A stretch of DNA of 51,223 bases from Streptococcus sp. k-402 (GTDB taxonomy: Bacteria; Bacillota; Bacilli; Lactobacillales; Streptococcaceae), in contig NZ_VMNB01000012.1 of assembly GCF_013277515.1 (NCBI RefSeq), positions 1-51,223 on the forward strand, read 5' to 3'. Below are positions 6,986 through 12,037 of the stretch, piece by piece (the stretch's first letter is position 1; each line of letters starts with the position of its first letter). Below the pieces are notes generated by a model, which saw only the letters and a program-made list of their open reading frames with translations, had not been told where the DNA came from and did no database searches. Made by a program: the position numbers and the translations under genes.

Positions 6986-7117
6986 CTATCGTCTGTTGGT
7001 TTTCTCGCTCAAATTGGGCGCTTTTTTTGCGGTCTCGGTGGTTTGATAAAGCAGTAAGCCAATCAGTACCACCATAGAGATTACCGCCTGTGTATTGGTC
7101 AAATCTAATTCATTCAT
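6986..7117 (-). CDS. Small single-pass membrane protein, 43 aa
   Basis: A short frame beginning MNELDL with a hydrophobic segment AVISMVVLIGLLLY (residues 11-24) and a basic tail ending NRR. Its ATG is one base after the stop of the 66-residue gene, and GAGGGCATG serves as ribosome binding site, so it should be translated by coupling. The same DNA is open in a second frame that runs on to 6915 (see findings), so the true product of this stretch is uncertain. Confidence 0.45.
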   Translation of the reverse strand: MNELDLTNTQAVISMVVLIGLLLYQTTETAKKAPNLSEKTNRR

Positions 7118-7118
7118 G

Positions 7119-7319
7119 TCATGCCCTCGCTTTATAGTTCTTGATGTAGTCCACTTGGTCGCTTCGTCCCATCTTCAGGAAGTCTTCCACCTCTTCGGTG
7201 CTTACTTTTCTATCTACAAAATCAGCAATAAACTGGAAGAGGTTCGGATTTCTCTCCTTGATTTCAGCCATTTGTTTATCAAATTCTGCTTGTGTCATGT
7301 TGTCTAGGTCTAGTGTCAT
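7119..7319 (-). CDS. Hypothetical protein, 66 aa
   Basis: Small acidic helical protein (MTQAEFDKQMAEIKERN) with no recognisable domain. Its ATG overlaps the end of the 96-residue gene by four bases and its stop is next to the following gene, so it lies in a tightly coupled run of small early genes. Function unknown. Confidence 0.6.
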   Translation of the reverse strand: MTLDLDNMTQAEFDKQMAEIKERNPNLFQFIADFVDRKVSTEEVEDFLKMGRSDQVDYIKNYKARA

Positions 7320-7606
7320 TGCATTGCCTCCAGCTCTTTAGCGTCGTCATTGTTCAAAAGCAAAAAGGCTATTTCATTTAGACGATCGTATAGCTTTTCA
7401 TTCTGGGCGTATGCTGTATCAGTGTATTTTTTAGCAAGCCATAAGAACGTGGTCGTATCTTTCTGTAGTGCAAACTCAAGCCCTTCAAGAGCTAGGTTAT
7501 TCATTTCTAAAACATTCATGATGTCGGTTAATTCGTTCCCTAATTCTGCTAGTTTCTTAGCCGATAATAGAACTTGTTGGCTTGATGTTGCTTTTTTTGT
7601 TGTCAT
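7316..7606 (-). CDS. Hypothetical helical protein, 96 aa
   Basis: Unrecognised, helical throughout (LLSAKKLAELGNELTDIMNV and later LYDRLNEIAFLLL). The reading frame continues open upstream of the ATG to about 7810 without another start codon; I keep the ATG at 7606, which has GAGGTAAAAAAC before it. This is the first gene of the leftward run of small genes after a long leader that holds two conserved-loop hairpins. Confidence 0.6.
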   Translation of the reverse strand: MTTKKATSSQQVLLSAKKLAELGNELTDIMNVLEMNNLALEGLEFALQKDTTTFLWLAKKYTDTAYAQNEKLYDRLNEIAFLLLNNDDAKELEAMQ

Positions 7607-7678
7607 GTTTTTTACCTCTTTTTCTATCTTTTTATAATTGCCACGATGGCTTTTTAATGCTTTTTTCCTGTCACATGC

Positions 7679-7712
7679 CTCACGCTCAGAGTCGCCAAAT
7701 TGAAAGCGTGAG
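7679..7712 (-). other. Conserved-loop hairpin A
   Basis: Perfect 8-base stem CTCACGCT / AGCGTGAG. Read in the leftward gene direction the 18-base loop contains AATTTGGCGACTC. The same loop core (TTTGGC) is present in hairpins at 7852-7890 and 9624-9655 with different stems. It lies in the leader before the 96-residue gene. Confidence 0.5.
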
Positions 7713-7788
7713 AAAGTACCAGTTTTAAGAGTTGGCGCTCTATGCTTTTCAAAACCTTTTCTAATTACTTGCCTGCCATTAGTTGTTA

Positions 7789-7817
7789 TTGATTGAATGG
7801 TTGATTTTTGTTATAAT
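7789..7817 (+). promoter_or_regulatory. Sigma-A promoter for a short plus-strand RNA
   Basis: TTGATT at 7789-7794 and TATAAT at 7812-7817 are separated by 17 bases. The promoter faces away from all neighbouring satellite genes, and the only thing behind it is a terminator hairpin at 7852-7897. Confidence 0.55.
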
Positions 7818-7823
7818 TGAGAT

Positions 7824-7897
7824 ATAGAAAAAATATCTATACTCTTGATCCAGTCGCTTGCTACTGTCGCCAAACTTTCAGCAAGTGACTTTTTTTG
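7824..7897 (+). ncRNA. Candidate small RNA, about 74 nt
   Basis: The predicted transcript starts about 7 bases after the -10 box. It contains a small hairpin (GATAT / ATATC) and ends in an 11-base stem (AGTCGCTTGCT / AGCAAGTGACT, one mismatch) followed by seven T, a very good terminator. No open frame is present. It is antisense to the leader of the leftward small-gene run. The terminator loop holds the GTCGCCAAACTTTC sequence shared with the other two hairpins. It could be a regulatory RNA, or the hairpin may serve mainly as a terminator. Confidence 0.45.
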
Positions 7898-7906
7898 TTG
7901 TCGTTT

Positions 7907-8092
7907 TTAATCTTCATGTCTAGGTTTTTTATAAATCAGTTGACGGCTTTCCACTAACTCAGCGATAAAAGCTAGGTTATTGGCCGTATTCTCTATCAAG
8001 TCGTCAAGTACCCCTTTATTTTCAGGTAATGCCATAGCTTCAGCCATGCTTACAGCATCATCTAGCCATGTTTTAAATTCTTTAAAGTTCAT
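7907..8092 (-). CDS. Hypothetical protein, 61 aa
   Basis: Small acidic helical protein starting MNFKEFKTWLDDAVSMAEAM, not recognised. It lies between the Cro-like gene and the small-RNA hairpin in the early leftward operon; AAAGGAGCAAAGAA precedes the ATG. The stretch 8093-8187 contains only a short hairpin (GTGGT / ACCAC). Confidence 0.55.
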   Translation of the reverse strand: MNFKEFKTWLDDAVSMAEAMALPENKGVLDDLIENTANNLAFIAELVESRQLIYKKPRHED

Positions 8093-8187
8093 TTCTTTGC
8101 TCCTTTTTTGTTGTCAATCCCCAGTGGTAAAGCACCACATGAGAAATCTGTAAATGTAAAATAGTATTGCGATTGGGTCGCTCCTTT

Positions 8188-8373
8188 CTAATAGTCTTCT
8201 GCAAGCCACTGCATAGCTTTTTGATAAATGCTAGGCTTTACTTCGCCACCGTCTCGGATTTTGCGATAGGTAACTTGTGAAACCCCTATTTCTTCGCCTG
8301 CTTGCTTTGCAGTCAATTTCTTGTCTGCCTGCTTTCGGCGAATCGCTTTTGCTTGTGTTGAGGTAATAAGCAA
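8188..8373 (-). CDS. Cro-like helix-turn-helix regulator, 61 aa
   Basis: Small DNA-binding protein with a helix-turn-helix at residues 20-45 (TAKQAGEEIGVSQVTYRKIR). It is the first gene of the leftward block and faces the CI-like repressor across an operator region, the normal arrangement of a lysogeny switch. The start codon is TTG; GGAGG lies 8 bases before it and there is no ATG nearby. It probably represses or tunes the divergent promoter for the repressor. Confidence 0.65.
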   Translation of the reverse strand: MLITSTQAKAIRRKQADKKLTAKQAGEEIGVSQVTYRKIRDGGEVKPSIYQKAMQWLAEDY

Positions 8374-8523
8374 TGAAATTCCTCCTTTCTCTAGCTAACT
8401 ATTTGTTAGCTTGATTGTAGTATAGCGTATTTTTTGTTATCTTTCAATGATTAAATAATAAAAAGTGAATTTTTTGTTAGCTTTTTGTTATTTTGTGATA
8501 TAATTGAAATTGAGGTAATATAC
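8374..8523. promoter_or_regulatory. Divergent lysogeny switch with repeated operators
   Basis: Leftward promoter: TTGAAA (8442-8447) and TATACT (8419-8424), 17-base spacer. Rightward promoter: extended -10 TGATATAAT (8496-8504) with TTTTTTGTTA repeats in place of a good -35. The word TTTGTTA followed by G/T and CTT occurs four to five times, and AGCTAAC / GTTAGCT forms a palindrome at about 8392-8410. These are the likely binding sites of the CI-like and Cro-like proteins. Confidence 0.65.
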
Positions 8524-9132
8524 ATGAACAGACTAAAAGAATTGAGACAAAAAAAAGGCGACACACAGGAGGTCGTTGCTAAAGCTATGGGCGTGACCCG
8601 TAGAGGGTACCAAAAATGGGAAAACGAAGAAAGCCAAATCAAACCAGAAAAAGCCCAGCAACTAGCTGACTACTTCGGAGTAAGCGTTGGGTCTCTGTTG
8701 GGGTATGATGAAGTTCCAAAAAACTTAATAGAAGAATTAGAATTACAGCTAGATCATGTTTTAACTCCAACTGAAAAAGAAGATTTAGAAAATAATCCAG
8801 AATTAAGAAATCACTATTTATCTATCGTTCGGAACAGACTTCTATATAATCAAAGAAAAGAGGTTGAAAAAACTGCGCAAGCATTTGACAAAGATTTTAT
8901 CCGACTACTAAAAGAGTATTCTATCTATCTTTCAGATAATCAAATTGAGCAAATCAAAGATCTTATGAAAACAATGTCAAATATAAATAATAGATATTTG
9001 ATGGTTGCAATGGGAGCAGGCTATCAAAGTGAAATGGAAATTGCTAAGACTTATGACTTCAAACAATTATTTGAATATAGCTCAACATGGAAAGACAATT
9101 ATTCTTCAATTGAAAAAGAATCAGATGACTAA
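8524..9132 (+). CDS. CI-like repressor of the satellite, XRE family, 202 aa
   Basis: Residues 1-60 are a typical XRE helix-turn-helix (LKELRQKKGDTQEVVAKAMG, then RGYQKWENE and GVSVGSLLGYDE). The remaining 140 residues are helical and contain no LexA-like peptidase motif, so induction is more likely by a helper protein that removes the repressor, as with Stl of SaPIs, than by RecA cleavage; this is inference. The start at 8524 has TTGAGGTAA in front; the frame extends 13 codons further upstream into the promoter, which makes that start impossible. The -10 box ends 20 bases before the ATG. Confidence 0.75.
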   Translation: MNRLKELRQKKGDTQEVVAKAMGVTRRGYQKWENEESQIKPEKAQQLADYFGVSVGSLLGYDEVPKNLIEELELQLDHVLTPTEKEDLENNPELRNHYLSIVRNRLLYNQRKEVEKTAQAFDKDFIRLLKEYSIYLSDNQIEQIKDLMKTMSNINNRYLMVAMGAGYQSEMEIAKTYDFKQLFEYSSTWKDNYSSIEKESDD

Positions 9133-9163
9133 TATCATTTGAGAACTAAAAAGGAAAATACCC

Positions 9164-9610
9164 ATGAAAAAACTACTAAGCACATCAGCAATCCTGTTTA
9201 CTACTACTCTTCTAGTAGCTTGCTCTAACAATCAATCTGCTACCAAAGATAGCTCGGAGCAACCAAAAATGGAGCAAACTAAAGCAAATGACAAACCTGC
9301 TTCTAAAAAGGCTACTAGCTTAGACGATTTTAAAAAAGCGATAGAAAGTAATGGCTTCACAATCAAAGAGGAAATCTCAAAAGAAGCTAGTCTTATTCAA
9401 GCCGAATCAGGGAAAGGTTTCATCTTAGAAGATGATACTGCTGTAGAGGTTTACGAATATTACGATAAAAACCCAATGTTTGAAGAAGCTAAGAAAGAAA
9501 AAGAGTTGATTGGACACCCTGCTTATATCTACGGGAATTATGTTGTTTTAGTGCTTAATGCTACAGACTCAAAAGATAAGATTTTAGATAGTTTCAAAGG
9601 ATTTGAATAA
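9164..9610 (+). CDS. Lipoprotein, 148 aa, possible superinfection exclusion
   Basis: A lipoprotein signal is clear: KKLL, a hydrophobic stretch and the lipobox LVAC with Cys20. A Ser/Lys/Glu-rich linker follows to about residue 50, then one small domain of about 95 residues. Lipoproteins encoded right behind the repressor of streptococcal prophages (Ltp of the TP-J34 type) block DNA injection by related phages. The position and design fit such a role, but the domain sequence itself is not one I recognise, so the function remains a suggestion. It is 31 bases after the repressor gene and probably transcribed with it in the integrated state. Confidence 0.65.
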   Translation: MKKLLSTSAILFTTTLLVACSNNQSATKDSSEQPKMEQTKANDKPASKKATSLDDFKKAIESNGFTIKEEISKEASLIQAESGKGFILEDDTAVEVYEYYDKNPMFEEAKKEKELIGHPAYIYGNYVVLVLNATDSKDKILDSFKGFE

Positions 9611-9623
9611 ACAAAAAAATCCC

Positions 9624-9655
9624 CACGCTCTCAAAGTTTGGCCAGTCTGAGCGTG
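9624..9655 (+). other. Conserved-loop hairpin C
   Basis: Stem CACGCTC / GAGCGTG with the loop TCAAAGTTTGGCCAGTCT, between the lipoprotein and the PUA/EVE-like gene. The loop core AAAGTTTGGC is the same as in hairpins A and B when each is read in the direction of its local genes. No T-run follows, so it does not look like a plain terminator. Confidence 0.5.
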
Positions 9656-9691
9656 TATAGAGGGAAATAAAAAAGAAAGTAGATAATTACA

Positions 9692-10762
9692 ATGGAATTA
9701 AAAGAAATTATAGAAAATATAAAAAAAGAAATCCCTGTTTTAGATTCTTCTAGTGATTATTGGCTAGTGCGTGCTAACTCTGGAGAATATTATACGGATT
9801 TTAATCTAAATGGCTATATAGGTATTGGATGGAATGAGATTACCCTTGAAGATATTAGACGAGCAGATAATAATTCCAATGTATTAAAAGAAATTTTAAA
9901 AGAAAAACTAACATTTCAAGATGACTTAGAACCATCTGAAAACAAATATGGTATCACTGCAGGCCAACTGCTTCGCTTTGTAAATAACATTAAGAAAAAC
10001 GATATAGTTGTTGTCCCATCTGAAGGATCTGAACGATTTTTAGTCGGTAAAGTTATTGGACCACTTTACGAACTCGATCAATATGAGCTTGAACAATACA
10101 AAAGTGAAGAGTTGACGCATAGTCGATCTGACTTTGCAAAAAGGTGGAAAGTCCATTGGTTAGGATGGTTTAATCGTTCCGATGCAGACAGCGCATTGTA
10201 TAAAATGATTTATTCTCATGCAACACTATCAAATATAAATGATTATAAACCGTTCATTAACCGCGCACTTTTCCCTTGCTATATTGAAGACGAAAAACTA
10301 TATATTAGCTACCATGTAACAGAAGAAAAAGATATTCAAGGGGTTTATTTGGGTCAATTTGTTTATCAATATTCTCTATTAACAAGGTTGCTTTTCCCTG
10401 AAACACGAGTAGATTCAAAAATAAATGTACAGTCCGAGGGTATTATAGAACTTATTACGCATACTGTAAACTATGGACTTATAATTTCAATGATACTTGG
10501 TGGAGCAATTGTTCTGACAAGTGGGGGGAAACTAAAGGTTATGGGATTAGAACTTGAAGTCCCAGGATTAATAAATACGTATCAAGACTATCAAAAAAAC
10601 AAACTCGACCGGATTAAGCAAGCAAAAGAACTAGCTGATGAACTCGGTGTACCAATATCTGAATTAGGAATTCGTATTCCGAGAAAACTAACAGCTGCTA
10701 TAGAAAACAAATCAGTTGTACAACAGACTACTAGTAATCCACCAGGTAAGTTTGAGGAATAA
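9692..10762 (+). CDS. PUA/EVE-like domain protein with a membrane segment, candidate phage defence protein, 356 aa
   Basis: Residues 22-125 look like the PUA/EVE-type modified-base reader found at the N-terminus of many restriction and McrBC-associated proteins: YWLVRA, GYIGIGW, DIVVVP and FLVGKVIG in the usual order, and a later RWKVHWLGW (151-159) that ends this module in that family. Residues 160-250 are unrecognised. Residues 259-276 (GLIISMILGGAIVLTS) could be one transmembrane helix, followed by a soluble tail with a charged helix near 303-318. I see no nuclease motif. A sensor domain linked to a membrane segment, in the cargo segment of a satellite, fits an abortive-infection type defence protein; this is inference. 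No signal peptide. Ribosome binding site is weak (AAAGAAAG). Confidence 0.6.
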   Translation: MELKEIIENIKKEIPVLDSSSDYWLVRANSGEYYTDFNLNGYIGIGWNEITLEDIRRADNNSNVLKEILKEKLTFQDDLEPSENKYGITAGQLLRFVNNIKKNDIVVVPSEGSERFLVGKVIGPLYELDQYELEQYKSEELTHSRSDFAKRWKVHWLGWFNRSDADSALYKMIYSHATLSNINDYKPFINRALFPCYIEDEKLYISYHVTEEKDIQGVYLGQFVYQYSLLTRLLFPETRVDSKINVQSEGIIELITHTVNYGLIISMILGGAIVLTSGGKLKVMGLELEVPGLINTYQDYQKNKLDRIKQAKELADELGVPISELGIRIPRKLTAAIENKSVVQQTTSNPPGKFEE

Positions 10763-10765
10763 AAA

Positions 10766-10785
10766 AGTCTAACATCAGTTAGACT
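10766..10785 (-). terminator. Terminator of the small membrane peptide gene
   Basis: Perfect stem AGTCTAAC / GTTAGACT with a 4-base loop followed on the minus strand by six T. It overlaps the last codons of the 57-residue gene and may also stop rightward transcription of the PUA/EVE-like gene. Confidence 0.7.
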
Positions 10786-10948
10786 CGAAAGAAATAAATT
10801 TTTTTAATAAAAATGTGACAAGTGTAGTTATCGCTATTGAAAGATAGCTATTTGTGATGTAAATCGTAGTTATTGAGAAAAAAATCTTGAAAATTAAGAG
10901 AAATATAAATGTCGATACAATAAAATTTTTTAACTCTTTTTTTAACAT
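10775..10948 (-). CDS. Small hydrophobic membrane peptide, 57 aa, opposite strand to the cargo genes
   Basis: An open frame starting MLKKELKNFIVSTF with two hydrophobic segments (about residues 9-25 and 27-48) separated by a short polar turn, and a positively charged start. AGAGGAG lies 9 bases before the ATG, an extended -10 box TGTTATAAT (10977-10985 region) lies upstream, and a perfect terminator overlaps its stop. These signs make it a real gene although it is short. It points towards the PUA/EVE-like gene and away from the toxin locus. It could be a toxic or immunity-type peptide, or a partner of the neighbouring membrane-linked protein; nothing in the sequence decides this. Confidence 0.6.
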   Translation of the reverse strand: MLKKELKNFIVSTFIFLLIFKIFFSITTIYITNSYLSIAITTLVTFLLKKFISFESN

Positions 10949-10976
10949 ATTTTTTTCTCCTCTCTCTTTTTAAATA

Positions 10977-11024
10977 ATTATAACATAAACAAGTAAAAAC
11001 AACTGTTTCCAAAATGAAATAGTT
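10977..11024. promoter_or_regulatory. Promoter of the small peptide gene with a palindromic operator
   Basis: Minus-strand TATAAT (10977-10982) has an upstream TG. At its expected -35 position lies the palindrome AACTGTTTC / GAAATAGTT (11001-11024, one mismatch per arm). It is 32 bases before the -35 box of the toxin-antitoxin promoter, so one regulator could act on both divergent units. Confidence 0.5.
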
Positions 11025-11055
11025 GACAATAATAAAAATAAATTTAACAAAAAAC

Positions 11056-11084
11056 TTGACAAAAAGTTAAAAAAGCAGTACACT
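11056..11084 (+). promoter_or_regulatory. Promoter of the RNA-repeat / toxin locus
   Basis: A perfect -35 box TTGACA (11056-11061), a 17-base spacer and TACACT (11079-11084). The start of transcription would be near 11091, just before the first RNA repeat. Confidence 0.75.
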
Positions 11085-11090
11085 GATAAT

Positions 11091-11191
11091 GTCAAAAGCC
11101 TTGTTCGTCAAGGATACGATATTTACTTATAAAGCCTTGTTCGTCAAGGACAAAACGGTCTGGTGTACTTCTAAGAGGTACACCTTATTTT
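11091..11191 (+). ncRNA. Candidate type III antitoxin RNA: tandem 36-nt repeats and terminator
   Basis: From 11095 a 36-base unit begins AAAGCCTTGTTCGTCAAGGA; a second unit starts exactly 36 bases later at 11131 and matches for 20 bases before it diverges. Each unit folds a small hairpin CCTTG / CAAGG with a 5-base loop. The second unit runs into a stem GGTGTAC / GTACACC (11162-11184) followed by TTATTTT, which is a leaky-type terminator just before the toxin gene. Type III antitoxins of the ToxI/AbiQ kind are built this way, with 34-40-nt repeats that the toxin itself cuts and binds as RNA pseudoknots. The RNA has no ribosome binding site; an ATG at 11089 is in frame with the toxin but lies at or before the transcription start. 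Confidence 0.65.
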
Positions 11192-11208
11192 ATTATCTGG
11201 AGCATTAT

Positions 11209-11643
11209 ATGAAATTTCAACAAGGCGAAGTTTATCTAATCAACTTCCCACAAAAAGGTGGGAATGAATTTTACGGAAAACACTACGCTATCATCTTAAC
11301 AATTCCTGACAAAGCTGATGGAACACTCCTAGTAGCACCTTTAACTGGTAAAAAATCAGGAAAGAAATATCGTGGTGGTATCACGATTGAAAATAGTAAA
11401 TATCAAAACACTCCTTCCAAGCCAAAAGCCTATGCTTATGTCCGAAAAATCCAAGAAATAGACAAACGGAAAATCGTCTATAAAACAAAGAAAAAGACTG
11501 ATAGTGATGGACAAGTAATGCTAGATGCAGCGGGAAAAGAGTTATATGATAAAGTTTATAGACCAGCTTACAAGCTAGATACAAACGACCATAAAAAACT
11601 ATTAGACAAGATAAAAGAAGTTCTTGGACTAGATTTATATTAA
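11209..11643 (+). CDS. PemK/MazF-like endoribonuclease toxin of a type III-like module, 144 aa
   Basis: The first 60 residues (QQGEVYLINFP, then GKHYAIIL and LLVAPLTGKKSGKKY) have the strand pattern of the PemK/MazF/CcdB-like barrel: a GEVY start, an R/H-YAIIL strand and an APLT strand. The part from residue 60 to 144 is longer and more basic than in ordinary MazF. The ATG at 11209 has GGAG 8 bases before it; the frame is open 40 codons further upstream, but that part is the antitoxin RNA and its terminator. No protein antitoxin gene is present upstream or downstream. ToxN, CptN and TenpN toxins share this fold, so an RNA-neutralised toxin that limits phage growth or stabilises the island is a good hypothesis. 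Confidence 0.7.
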   Translation: MKFQQGEVYLINFPQKGGNEFYGKHYAIILTIPDKADGTLLVAPLTGKKSGKKYRGGITIENSKYQNTPSKPKAYAYVRKIQEIDKRKIVYKTKKKTDSDGQVMLDAAGKELYDKVYRPAYKLDTNDHKKLLDKIKEVLGLDLY

Positions 11644-11651
11644 ATAAAAAA

Positions 11652-11680
11652 TTGACTTTTTTTAAAATTAGGGTTAGAAT
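11652..11680 (+). promoter_or_regulatory. Promoter for a short RNA or for the integrase leader
   Basis: TTGACT (11652-11657), a 17-base spacer and TAGAAT (11675-11680). It starts right behind the toxin stop codon. A terminator hairpin lies about 60 bases downstream of the expected start. Confidence 0.55.
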
Positions 11681-11686
11681 TAAATC

Positions 11687-11766
11687 ATAAAGTCGCTTGA
11701 CGACAAAATAGATGATACTGTCCCAAGAGGACATCTCTAGCCCTGCTCTTATGAGTTGGGCTTTTA
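11687..11766 (+). ncRNA. Candidate structured small RNA, about 80 nt
   Basis: The predicted RNA contains GTCG-CTTGA-CGAC (11692-11704) and TGTCC-CAAGA-GGACA (11719-11733), two perfect hairpins with 5-base loops, and then a terminator AGCCC...GGGCTTTT (11739-11765). The two loops carry CUUG and CAAG, which could pair with each other. No open frame is present. It could be an independent regulatory RNA, part of the integrase leader, or a second antitoxin-like RNA for the toxin before it. Confidence 0.4.
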
Positions 11767-12037
11767 GTTTATTAAAAATCCCTGGAACCTCATCCCTAAT
11801 ATTTTTCTTTTAGGGTAGCCGAAAAGTCCGATTATAGCAACAAAGGCGCGTGGATTCTCGGGCTTCGCTCAAGCTTCAAGCCTATATAAGCCCCATTTCC
11901 GCATTTTTTTATGCTCTGGCATTATTTATCGTCTGACTGCTTAAAATCGAAAATAAGGGGTTTCTCGTAGCCCCTCGCATGGTATAAACTCAAAATCTTT
12001 TCTAATTGCTTGCCTGCTGATGGAAAAGGAGTAAACC
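11767..12037 (+). promoter_or_regulatory. Integrase leader region
   Basis: An extended -10 box TGGTATAAA (11980-11988) is the likely integrase promoter. The region also holds GGGG / CCCC (11957-11974) and a 27-base sequence at 11991-12017 that matches 7750-7776 at 25 positions. No gene is visible in it on either strand that has a ribosome binding site. Confidence 0.45.

Noticed and set aside
11089..11208. N-terminal extension of the toxin gene from ATG 11089
   Set aside because: It covers the RNA repeats and the terminator, has no ribosome binding site and starts at or before the predicted transcription start; the repeated LFVKD peptide is only the translation of the RNA repeat.
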